A stretch of 64,000 bases of DNA from Apostichopus japonicus (taxonomy: Eukaryota; Echinodermata; Holothuroidea; Aspidochirotida; Stichopodidae): contig NC_092579.1 in NCBI RefSeq assembly GCF_037975245.1, positions 25,899,166 to 25,963,165 on the forward strand, in the 5' to 3' direction. Shown piece by piece: positions 26,001 to 38,665 of this stretch. The notes below the pieces were generated by a model. That model was not told the DNA's origin and did no database searches. It saw nothing but the letters and a program-made list of their open reading frames with translations. Position 1 is the stretch's first letter, and every line of letters begins with the position of its first letter. The position numbers and the translations under genes are program-made.

Positions 26001-28069
26001 GTTGGATTATCAATCCGTCAGGGTTCCCTCAGTGTTGATATATTGAAATTCAAGACTTTTAATTCAGGATGAAAAGGTTATTTTCCAGACCCAACATCAA
26101 CAATAAAAGAAAAGGCATGTTTTGAAGCATTTGGACACAAGTATTGGCATGACCGTGATGTCATATAATATGTGCATAAGGGAACGGGCATTGACCTTTT
26201 TAGGGGCATTTACCTCGTTTGATTCGTACCTTTAATCTGGAAGCCAAAATAACCATATCACCAATGATATTTGACAGAAAAGTCATAATAAAGACCAATG
26301 GAGGCAGCAGAACTCTTGAATGTTTAGACTGTTTCTTCAGCAGCAGTTGGTTTGTTTTGTAGTCTTTCTTCAAAAACTCAGCAGTACACCCTGTTAATGG
26401 TCTTCGATTGTTTTAATGCGTGTGATGCTGTGTTTCACATTGCCCATCAGTGTTGTACGTGTCGTCGTGCGTGGGTAACATTTTTGCATGTGAGTTGCGT
26501 CGTGCAGTGTTTCTTGGTTTAAATAACCCTGTATTGTATTTGCTTCTGGATTATTCTAATTAATTTGTCACAACAACGATTGATAGCGATGGACATGCAA
26601 CTGCTTTGTAGGCTTAAAGCAAAAAAAATCATGTAAGTTGTTTTCTTTTAACCTCCTTTGATGTCACAAATTACATTAGTGTAATTTAAGAATGATAATG
26701 TTTATGGAAAGTACAGTTTTACTTTTATGTCATATAATACAATGATTGTTGTTAATGTTAGTTCAGATTGTCCAGAATGACTGTCTAGAACTGATATTGA
26801 ATAAATTTTGTTCAATGATTTAACACTTGAACTATGTTGTGTGAATTTTTGGCTCTGTGACTTTAAAATAAATCGCTTTGAGATTTAATTAAACAACCTT
26901 TGGAATAAAATCTTTTTACCTACCTATTTTGACCCATCCCCATTACCCCCACTCCCTCCACAACATAATAAATGGTTTTCCTGGAATAGGCATAAGAAAT
27001 TATTGCTATAATTAACTGATCCAGCATATTCCAGAAATAAATTGGGGCACTGAGATTTGTTCACAAGAAGATGTAACCCATCGCCTCTGAAGCTAACCTC
27101 ATAGCTTATTAGTATACAATAGAGCAATGAAGGGGGTGTTAATTTAGATGATACAGTAAAATCTCTTCGTCTATTGCGACTTCAGTGTAGTAACGCTAAT
27201 ACTATAGGGGAACCATACTATAGTACTACTAGTGCTCGGCGCGCTACCTCCTAAGGATCGCCACTTGCCCCATTGGAGGTTTCCTGTTCCCCGATCTGGT
27301 CTTCAGAGTAGTTTTTTGTGGATTACTTGACAGAAGAATGACTCTTTTATGTCGAACCGTTAAAGTCCATTTGTTTTATTTCATAACAAAAAGGAGGGAT
27401 CGTAGTATGCTTCCGTGAAGTGTTCGCTTCATTCGAACTGCATACTGGCTAGGCCCAGTGAAATCGGCGCTGGTGTTGTGCACTAACTTGGTCATAATCG
27501 CCGTGTTTTTTTTCGTCCTTCAGCCATGGATGAAGGCTAATTGCATGGGTAATGATATTTATGCAGCCCCAACAACACAACGGACCGGCATTTCTCTCGG
27601 ATAGTTTACAACAGTTGTAAAACAAACTTGAAATTTCTAACGATATAGCGTAATACAGTGGTTGTTCTCTCAGTGTAAATGTGCGTGTACTGTATATGGA
27701 ACGATATGATCGTCGCGCATCCGATACATGCCTGAGCTTTGCACGTGTGTTCCTAACATGACGTCATCATTGTCTTGTTGTGAAATCGCATTCTCAGGTA
27801 TCTATTTTCGGATGCGATTATTAAAACGTTAATTACTAATTAGTCCTTGAGGTTTTCAAGGTGTTGAGGATAGTTTTGAACATAGATTTTCTCATAGATT
27901 CAGAGGAAGTTACTCTCGATGAGTTGGATTTTTCGTGTCATGGCCTCTTTAAAAAATATTGATTCAGGAATTAGCAGCAATGATATTTTAAGAAAAGCCT
28001 ATTACACCACTGCCAGAAAACATGTAACTTTCCGTTCTTTTCACGGTCACGTACTGGGTAAATATTGTG

Positions 28070-28143
<74 letters not shown>

Positions 28144-31100
28144 AGAGAGGATGGAACTGCTGACTCACTACTCTGTTTATGCGGTTAGTTATCATTGAAA
28201 GGTGAAATAATGACAATGTGATACATTAAATATAAGATGGTTTATGCATTTGATTAAGCCTTGGAAAACTTTGCAAATACTGCATGACTAAACTGACATT
28301 GGACGAACAGTGTCACATGTTGTTTTCTAGCGTTCTGATTGGAAGAAATCCCATGGATGGATGGGTGAATGGATGGATGCATGCAGGCATGGTTGGATGG
28401 ATCGATGGTTGCATGGATTGATGGATGGATGGATGGATGGGTGGATGGGTGGGTGGGGGAGGGAGGGAGGGAGGGAGGGAGGGAGGGAGGGAGGGAGGGA
28501 GGGAGGGAGGGAGGGAGGGAGGGAGGGAGGGAGGGAGGGAGGGAGGGAGGGAGGGAGGGAGGGAGGGAGGGAGGGAGGGAGGGAGGGAGGGAGGGAGGGA
28601 GGGAGGGAGGGAGGGAGGGAGGGAGGGAGGGAGGGAGGGAGGGAGGGAGGGAGGGAGGGAGGGAGGGAGGGAGGGAGGGAGGGAGGGAGGGAGGGAGGGA
28701 GGGAGGGAGGGAGGGAGGGAGGGAGGGAGGGAGGGAGGGAGGGAGGGAGGGAGGGAGGGAGGGAGGGAGGGAGGGAGGGAGGGAGGGAGGGAGGGAGGGA
28801 GGGAGGGAGGGAGGGAGGGAGGGAGGGAGGGAGGGAGGGAGGGAGGGAGGGAGGGAGGGAGGGAGGGAGGGAGGGAGGGAGGGAGGGAGGGAGGGAGGGA
28901 GGGGGGAATAGGAAATACTTCATCAGCTTATGACGTTACCATGCTCATTCTACTGCCAAAGAGATTTCTTTCCTGAAAGTCGATGTCATCGTATTCTACC
29001 TTCCAAAGTAAACTTGACAATTCCATTTCATATTTCCAATTCCTATCAAAGAAAACCAAAACGTTTAATAAAAAATTACATTTCCAGTTGTTATCTGATT
29101 ACGAACTAAGGTTCACCTCTTCTGAAGTATTTGTAAGTATGTGATCAATATAGGATAATTAACGGTTGATATCTCTAACATTACTGAATAACGTCTCGCT
29201 GCTTAAATAGTTGTTCATTTAACATATAAGAACAAGTGTGCGACAAGTATATTCATAGGTTTGTTCATCCAAATCTACGACGTAATCATTGTCCTGGGAA
29301 TCTGGTCGTTTAGTCTATAGTGCATGGCAGGAACCGATCTCAGAGACATTACATATATGTCTACTGACGCATGCTAACAATCCCAGCTGCTGCGACTCCC
29401 AATGATATACAAACCGCTATGCATGGTACGGTGACATGATTATTAATGAAAAGAGAAGATATTTGAATGTTACCTGTAGTATGTGAGACTAAGACATAGC
29501 ACGGCGATGAGAACGAGAAAGAAGACCGTTAATCCTATGTAAATAGGAATCCAATTCCTTTGACAAAATTCGTTATCAAAACCACACTCCGGCACAGCTA
29601 GTGGTGGTTCACTACCACCGAACCACGTAATATGCTTACTCGGAAGCGTTTCAAATGTCTGCAACGAATAAAACATCAAGCTTACTTTAAAGAACATAAC
29701 AGTTGCGAAAAGATTCGCTTCATGTAATTCGGTTGTGACATTTCTTATCGAATGCATCTACATCGAGGACTGTGATGATGTTAACATGTAATCGTGAAAA
29801 TATTCAACTCTGTTGGCATATGTACACAATTTGGTTTTCCGAAAAGGGAAAACTAGGGCGTTACTTTGATAGATCTCTCAACAATTGTAAGGGGAACCTC
29901 GGATTACAATGTCGGGCATGACTTTAACTCGGGTCTCAAAGTAGGTAATTACTATTACCGTTAGATATGTCCACCACGGCAACATACAGAAACGCTGTAC
30001 TCAAAGCCGAAGGACTCGTTATTTGACCTGCGACGGCTAGACCGTCATTTCTCTGAAAGGTTTTTACTAAATCGTAGGGTGTGCACTGTTGCCAATGTTA
30101 GAATACACAGGTAGAATAAAATATCAAAGGAACATTCAAATTGTACTTAGTATTATTAAATTAGTAAATTTTGATAATATTATGTAGTTAATGTGTCTTT
30201 AAATAATAAAATATGTTGTGTTTGTAACAGAACTTGTTAACCCCCTGTACTCTAGTCCAAATTACTGAGGCTTTCTAGGTTAGCCCATTGTGTTAATAAG
30301 GGTAACGTTAGTTGGCTTTTAAATAAAAACAAACCTGGCAATATATCTATAACGAAAATAACTGCTTGCACGGCAGATGACTTATAAGTAATATATCTTT
30401 CTTTATGTATTCTGTTTTTTTTTTGCAAAACGAAGATTAAATGTTGAGGTAAATGCATGCATCCTGTTTGGGGTTATAAAGTTATGAATTGTATTTCATG
30501 ACAACCTGAAGTAAGCATGCATCACCGTAAACATCTGAGGGTTACAATATGGAGATTATAAGTTATAAAATGAAAATTATATAATATTACAGAAGGAAGA
30601 CACTACTTGTAAGTAGACAACATTTTACGATCGCAGACTGCTACAAATGCAGCCATACACGTTTGAAGGCTTGCATTGTAATTGTAATATTCTTCTATAA
30701 AGGCATGTACATTGTAAAATATGAGAAAAAGCATGTCAATCATTGTTAAATGTCATATTTAAAGAAAAGAGAGCCTATAACCATTTTATCGGCGGGGGGG
30801 GGGGGGGGGTTGGACAATTTTAGAGAGGTGATCGATTTCGTCTTCCATCTTGACTTTTATCATGAAAGTATGAATATATATAAATGTTTCTACTTGGACA
30901 ATCTGATAAGTCCATTGAAAATAGACAGAAAGTAAAGAGAAATATATATTATGTAATATCCAAAATTCCTTTTTGCGGAGGTGATACGAGTGGGTTTTGA
31001 CCTATTTTCCAAGCACCTGCATCATCAACTTATAGACACAGCATAAACGGCGCCTTGGTTGTTCCATTGTTGTGGGGTACCTTTCAGTTAACAAAAACAA

Positions 31101-34100
31101 ATGCAGCAACTTTTTGAAGATCTTTTCCACCGAATTCAGCTGTTGAAGACTTAATTGTCATCACAATATTCAAGAAGATGTTTCACCTCAACATGACTTT
31201 GCAGTGTATATCAGTCTTTATCATTCATTAGCTGAGCATTTGTCTATGCATGGTGGCTACATGGCCCCATTTGAAGTATTTGAATATGAACCCCTCCTCA
31301 GCCGTCCGGTAGCCAGGCTGGGGCAGCCCCTCCACTTTCAAACTAGTGGTCTCCCCCCTCCCCTATAACCACAATTTGACCCAACATCATTTGAACAAAA
31401 ACTTCACAAGTATATAACAGCACGTGGGTATTGTCCCCCTTTAATATTTTGGGCAATGCATATTGTAGTCGGCAGGTGGGTTATGGCTTCTATGTGTACA
31501 TTTCTGTGACAGTACCTCATCATCGTGGAACGTCCCGATTCGTTCTAACAGGTTTTCCTGAAATATTCCATACACGCTAACGCTGGCACTTGAATCTCCG
31601 TTTATATCGATGTGGCGCTGAAGACCAGTTATGCCTGCAAATTAGTTAAGAATCAACGAAAAAGTTACTCATTTCCAGTACATAGTATTGGACTTAACTG
31701 ACATGATAATGGTTTCATTATTCAGTCTTATAATATTAAAAGCCTGAATAATGAAACCATTAAGGGTAATCTAGAACAGTTAATTAAAACAGAAGAAGAT
31801 TACTGGTTTTATACCTTTTATAAAACGTAGAAATTCAATTTAAAATTGGCTTTTTCTGAATGACCTTAGCTGCCTCTAGATATCAAATTACATACAGAAA
31901 TTGACATGTATACCACGATATTTTCATTCGCTGCAGTATCAAGCGCGAATCAAGTATCAAGATTGTATTACTTTTACGCGTGTATAGATAAGCTCAATAT
32001 TGATGTGAAAGGTTTGGTATGGTATCCGAGAACGGTTACAGGCCACGAGACCGAAGATCCGCGAGACCGAAATTAAAAGAGGTCCGCGACACCGAAGGTC
32101 CGCGAGACCGAAATAAAAAAAGGTCCGCGAGACCGAAGGTCGTCGAGACCGAAGGTCCGCGAGACCGAAAATAAAAAAGGTCCGCGACACCGAAGGTCCG
32201 CGAGACCGAAATTAAAAAAGGTCCGCGAGACCGAAGGTCCGCGAGACCGAAATTAAAAAAGGTCCGCGACACCGAAGGTCCGCGAGACCGAAAATAAAAA
32301 AGGTCCGCGAGACCGAAATTAAAAAAAGGTCCGCGAGACCGAAATTAAAAAAAAAGGTCCGCGAGACCGAAATTAAAAAAAGGTCCGCGAGACCGAAATT
32401 AAGAAAAGATCCGCGAGACCGAAATTTAAAAAAAAAAAGTCCGCGAGACCGAAGTTCCGCTATAGAGCGAAGTTAATTAGGGGTCGACTTTTAACCTCTA
32501 GCCCGTAACAGTTGACACAATTTCCTCATAATAAACCAAACGTCTATATTACTTCCGAAAATTTGTACATTTTGTAGCACAAACACACAAAAATGTTTCT
32601 GGTTTTCGGCAATGTGACAGGCATTTTTCAAGAAATCCCCGTAGCGTCAACCTATGGTGGCGCTTTCAATTTTCGGGCAAGGTTTTGGAAATTTTGGGCA
32701 AAGAACGTCATGCCCCCTTCCTAAAATGAAATTCTCCCGTAGGCTTATGAGTCCCCCCTCCTACCCCCACCATGTCTCAAGACCCTGTATACACCACTAC
32801 TCTCCCCACTACTCTCCTCTTCGGTCTCGCGGACCTTCGGTGTCGCGGACCTTTTTTAATTTCGGTCTCGCGGACCTTTTTTTAATTTCGGTCTCGCGGA
32901 CCTTTTATAATTTCGGTCTCGCGGACCTTTTTTAATTTCGGTCTCGCGGATCTTTTTTAATTTCGGTCTCGCGGACCTTTTTTAATTTCGGTCTCGCGGA
33001 CCTTTTTTAATTTCGGTCTCGCGGACCTTTCTTAATTTCGGTCTCGTGGACCTTTTTTAATTTCGGTCTTGTGGACCTTTTTTTAATTTCGCTCTCGGGG
33101 ACCTTTTTTGATTTCGCTCTCGCGGACCTTCGGTCTCGCGGACCTTCGGTCTCGCGGAATTCCCCCTCCGAGAACATGTTTGCATATAGCCTACTATAAG
33201 GCATCAATTTTGTTGTGAAAGTTTTGGTATGGTATCCAAGAACTTAGGCTGCATATAGCCTACTACAAGGCATCAATATTGATGTGAAAGGTTTGGTATG
33301 GTATCCGAGAACTTAGGCTGCATATAGCCAAGTACAATGTCACTGTTACCAATTTCTTTATTACTTCTGTAAGTCATATTTTATCACTCATATTATGTTT
33401 TTGTAACACAGTTCAGTCTCTGATATTCGGAGGGAATGTTGGGAATACGTTGATACTGAAACAAAAATCAAAAGAGACAATTGGGTTGGTCATGGGGTAT
33501 CATTGTACCACCTATCAACTCAAACCGACATATACGGTTCTTGAAATTTGCATTAGTGAGAAAGTGGTTGATGAATTCCATTATTTATTTTGAGCTTTTA
33601 GAACCAGAGGGAAACCCAGTGGCTACTTGCCTTTAAATACATTACATATGCAGCATAATAGTATTTTGTAAGCTAACCCTGGCTGAAGTTCATGCTGCAG
33701 TATAAATCTAAACAGAGTCAGTCATCCCTCAAGAGACATGTTACAGGTCCCATCCATCTGCAACTACACCAAAAACTGACCCACCTGTGGCAGGATATTT
33801 ACACAACTACCGACCTTCCCTGTAAGTGCTATGCAATATATAATTCCCAGGGGAGTGTAAATTATCCACTTACTTGGACATTTTGCTTGTAAAGGAAAAT
33901 GATGCATGATTGTTAAAGAGTGGCTAAGAAATATAACCTTTTAATAGGTCTGTGACAAAACTATAACAAGCAATGGCTACAGTAACGATAGGTCAATTTA
34001 AACATGATATCACAGAACATTGAATAGCTCATTGGAGAAGTGATGGCATTATCTGTTACTGTTAATGTCATAACAAAGTAGGTCTCTTGAAATATTGTGT

Positions 34101-37100
34101 TTTCAAGCTATGCCCTCTGCTGACCTAAAAAAAAAAACATTTGACCTTCTCCAGCTTAGTCAAAAAATTGTACATAGTATTTCACCATTTTGCCATGCAA
34201 ATTATAAGCTTCCTTGATCATTGGGTTCTGGAGATTTAGGACTTTTGAGATTTCCATGTTTTGACCTCTGACAATAGGGTTTTGTACTAAATATGGTGAA
34301 GCCACATGCCAAATATGAGATCTGCTGTAGGTATACCTCTCTCAAGATTTTGTGTTTCAGTAAAAGCAGGGCGTCACAGACACACGCGCACGCAGCGCAC
34401 ACGCACCCACACGCATACGCATATACACATGCCAACTTGACTGCATAGGTTACTCGCCTCTCCCGGCAAGTAACCAAAAATGGAAATGTTCATATTAAGC
34501 CATACTGCAGGAAAATCCCAGAACATCTTAAGTTCAGTTAAGATTAATTTCTAGTAAAATTGTGAACGCATTTCGCATTAGTTGTGTGTGTGTACTAGGG
34601 TTTGGCCCACAATTGATCTCTTACCTTGTTCTCCTTTTTTTCCTTCCTTTAATTATGTACAGAAGTTAACTGCATATACTTTGTAATAATTAGTTTGTAA
34701 TTTGGCTCTCATACCTCCTCGGAAGATAATGAGAGGAAAATAAACTGATCTGGAATGTTACTTCTTGCCAAATGTAACGAGGAAAAAGATGCAACTGAGA
34801 CTGAAATGATAATCCAATACTAAGTTATACTGAGTTGGAGATGATACTGCATTGATTGCCAAATTATTAGACAGATTAGGTACATTTCCAGCACAGTATT
34901 TAATCATTCATAACAATCAAATAACCTTTGAATTCAGGTCTTGAAGTATCGATGATAACATATATTCTCAGTAGAAGAATTTGGTTAGACAGTTAAAACT
35001 GAACCTGTTGCCACTAAATGTGCATAGAGAGACGTTTTTCTTATAGTTGTTGGATAAACTTACTCTCATAAGTCCGATTGAACATGTTATTCATCACAGC
35101 TGTTCCATTCCTTGCACATTCACCATCACTGAGCGTCGTGTTGAGAGCGAGCGCATACAACATGACAGCGTCATAGAGAAATGCAGCCTCAATCGGTACC
35201 TGAGAAAAGATAGGATTAAAAGCCATATATATCACATCTAGCGCTCTCAAAAAAAAGAAGTTTGAAGACAATGTTTGGAATCATGTGGAGTAAAACAACC
35301 GACACTGTCACAGGTAAATACAGGAGTACCACCTCTCTCCACCCCCCCCCCCCACCACCCCTCTCCCTCTCCACCTCTCTCTCTCTCTCTCTCTAAACAA
35401 GAACAAAAACACTTAAACCAACGGCAATGAAAACTCTTGAAGAGGCTGAACTTGTTAAACAGCCTTTGGAGAAGGGCATTCCCACCTCCATGATACATCT
35501 ATATTTGCATGGTATATCTGTTAGATTAATATTACACAACGACTCGAGATAGTTACAACATTACACACTTATACTGTACACAAAGTGTGTTATTGTAATG
35601 TTATCTGATGTTATTCATTTGAAATAGTATGGATTATATTTCACTTATACGCCTGCTCCTTTAAAAATAAATCATCGCAGACTTAACTTGAACCATTTAA
35701 TATTTTATTTCCAGAACGGAAAGTTATTACTTAAGGCTTGTTAGTCCAGCTTTTAATCAACTACCACGGCAAGCCCGTCCCTGCATGTACCAGATGTCGT
35801 ATCACAACAATATCAGTTTCTTTAGATTCCTAGTAGTTTGATTTATGTTCACCTCCAATGGTTTCTTCCACATTTGGTTACATTTTGCTCCCCAAAACAC
35901 GATAAGAAGGCTTTAGACCAACTATGGAGACTTTTCAATGAACATAAAATCCCACCATTTTGCATGTATGTAATCCTTAACTCACTCCAATTACATTGCT
36001 GTAATTAACTTTACCAATTTCGGACGTTAAATACGTGAAAAATGGGAAGAAAAGTCAGCTTTTTATGAAACCTATTTCAGACATTCCTGAAACATTCCGA
36101 AGACATCAGGTGACCCTGTGACGTCACTGTTTGTATACCTCACTCACAACAATACTTTTAGTGTGTAAAGTTGTATACTTGAGCTGCCAAAAACATCAAC
36201 GATATTACTCCTTTTCCCCCGAAATGCCACAATTCTGTGTTGTTGGAGGTTGCAGGTTCTGCGAAAATTATATACTGTCGATAGCTGTGTCGGACCATGG
36301 TCGGACATAGCTAATGTGAAATTGACCGTAAACAAGCCCTGGACGTCCTTACATGTAACATTATATCACGCAATTGACAGTATAATATCTACTGTAAGAG
36401 ATGACCGTGCATATACCGTGCCTATAGGGTAGCATTGTTAGTACATGTAGTGAGTTGGCTCACAGCATGTGTAAATAGTCATGTTAGGATTTCATCGCAT
36501 TTATCTATTTCCTTTGTTGTATTCCAGTATCGTGAGTTCGTGATACATTGTGTTATATTGTCCGTTATGTTTATTCCGGCATCTGCATGGTCCAAGGAGT
36601 TGAATAAAAACGGTTCTATGGAGCGATCGGACGTTTTATTTCGTTAGTGACTGTCTTGTGATCGTGGGATGTAACTGGTCAAGGCCTGTTTCAACTAGAC
36701 CTAACTCTATGGAATTACACAGAGTCACGGTAGTTCTTCGCCCAGGATTGAACGAGAAACGTGGATTTGGATATTCACTGCTAAATTTTGTTTATTGAAA
36801 GGATACTTTTTCTGAGTTTGTACTTTTGGATATTAAAACGAGTAAGTACTATGTTCAGCTGAAGCTTAGTCATGTATATGCTACCCTGGTCGATTCGGGT
36901 CAGCGTCTTCTCGTAGTTGTTCGATTATGTTTAGTGTCTTTTTGGTAATTTGTTGACAGTAACGTAAGCCATTTTCCGTCACATATCACGCATGAGGCAT
37001 CTTTTAGGTCTATTCTTCTGTTCAGTTTACGGTATCTTGCGATCAAATTGTATTACGGAATCGCCAAGCTGCTTGCATGTTCTACTGTACAGTATATTGT

Positions 37101-38624
37101 ACCGTACGGACTTATTGACGCTCCGCTATGTAAAAGATGCTTCCATTTGAGTGGAAATTTTGCTAATAAAATAACCAATTTAACTAAATTTTCTTCTTAA
37201 AATTGTCTTAAAACTATTTTTTTACCTTCATGTGTTCTTGTTTTAAGCTAACAGCTTTTCAAACGCTCGAAATTGGAAGTCAAATACAGTACAATTGTTC
37301 GCTATCTGTGTATAAACGGTGCCTATATCAGCGTTTGATTTTCGCGGTATACAAACAATGACGTCACACGGTGACCAGAGGCTCCTTTGGGTCAATCTCT
37401 GTTTTCAGACATTCCAGAGGTTCATGTCACGTGACTACCCAAAATGTCCATTTTCTTGGTCGTTTTGTGATGGGTTATAGTAGGTTTTCGAAGATTATTT
37501 TTTACACATGTTGATTATGGGTATGTAAACTCCCAAATTGATGGAAAATCCCCCCTAAAAAATTGTCTCCATAGTTGGTCTTTAAGGGCACATATTTTAC
37601 CTCCATAGAAATGTGTTTATATATCTAGACGATCCATTATTTCTTATGTTAACTTTGACTAGTTCTGTTTACACTGTACGGGGGGGGGGGGCAGAATATG
37701 ACCTCACAGTAACATATTTGTTTTACATGGACTGTCAACTTCATCTTACAAGGAGAATTAAATTTTAACTGCTGACTATAGCACTATATGGGTTAACGCT
37801 TCTTTACTATTTTTCGAGTTCCATTCATGAACTGCCAAGATACTAGAGTTTGTCACTATTTCATATTCTGAACCTTTGTCTTCTTGTATAAGAGTTTGTA
37901 CTGCGGAACGTTGTACCAAAGGAGACAGATTTTAATAACGGACGCATTTTGTGTTAAAGTTTGTTTCATATTCTAATAACCGACGCACTCTGTGGTGCTT
38001 TGTTTTTTAGAAAGGTTGTTGCACTTTTTTTTAATAACTGGGTAGTAGGACAGGCCTATTGTATCACAACTAAGAATGAAAACATAGAAGTACCTTACGA
38101 TTTTGACTCGTTCTGTGCAGACTGTAACGCAAACCATCATGTTAAAGAATGTTGGGCAGGTTAAAGGCAAAGAAACTAAGCCAATGATCGATTTTTCGAG
38201 GCGTTTTTGCAGCATTGCGTAATAGTGTCAAATTTTCAGTTGACCTGGCTACATTCGAAGCGAGTTTACTTGCCGTGATGATGCGCATCGGCAGACGGAA
38301 ACTTGCACAAAATGACTGCAGTAGTACCGTAGTACGACATGCCATGATTACACAATATCGCATTCATTTTTGCTATTGCATGAGACATCTACTTACGTCT
38401 AGATCCAATCCTCCAAAACTAACATTGAAAGGCTGGTTTTGTACAAGCTCTGTCGCTTTATCGGTAAATTCATCGTAATTTGGATTAATGACTTCTGTAT
38501 TAAATAACCACAGTGTGTGACGCATATACGACTTAGCCTCGTCGGGTGCCAAATAGAACCCTGTCAACGAAAATAAATAAAATGTTCTCAAGTATATCTA
38601 TCAATATATCTATCAATATTTCTA

Positions 38625-38665
<41 letters not shown>

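Larger units (their letters stand above)
24774..27948 (+). mobile_element. TTAA-flanked DNA element (Kolobok/piggyBac-type site) carrying a decayed P2X7-like gene
   Basis: The ends are inverted repeats: AGTGGCCATGACACGAAAA at the left, and the right end read inward gives AGAGGCCATGACACGAAAA. Each end abuts TTAA (24770-24773 and 27949-27952), the duplication made by Kolobok and piggyBac enzymes. TGACGTCA palindromes lie exactly 182 bases inside both ends (24956 and 27766). The interior contains two P2X7-like coding blocks at 25105-25379 and 25806-25989, and no recognisable transposase. It lies in intron 8-9 of the cyclase gene, on the opposite strand. Family assignment is inference from the TTAA site and the ends. 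Confidence 0.68.

Noticed and set aside
28327-28976. Long Gly-Arg-Glu and Pro-Ser-Leu open frames on both strands
   Set aside because: They are translations of the pure GGGA array; every frame is open because the repeat contains no stop codon.
29970-30060. Possible extra ectodomain exon between exons 6 and 7
   Set aside because: Minus-strand frames contain stops, and exons 6 and 7 already join in phase with the expected family sequence.
32043-33158. CRISPR-like or gene-like interpretation of the GGTCCGCGAGACC arrays
   Set aside because: The spacers are short and A-rich rather than unique, and the open frames ([17 protein letters not shown]-type) are repeat translations.
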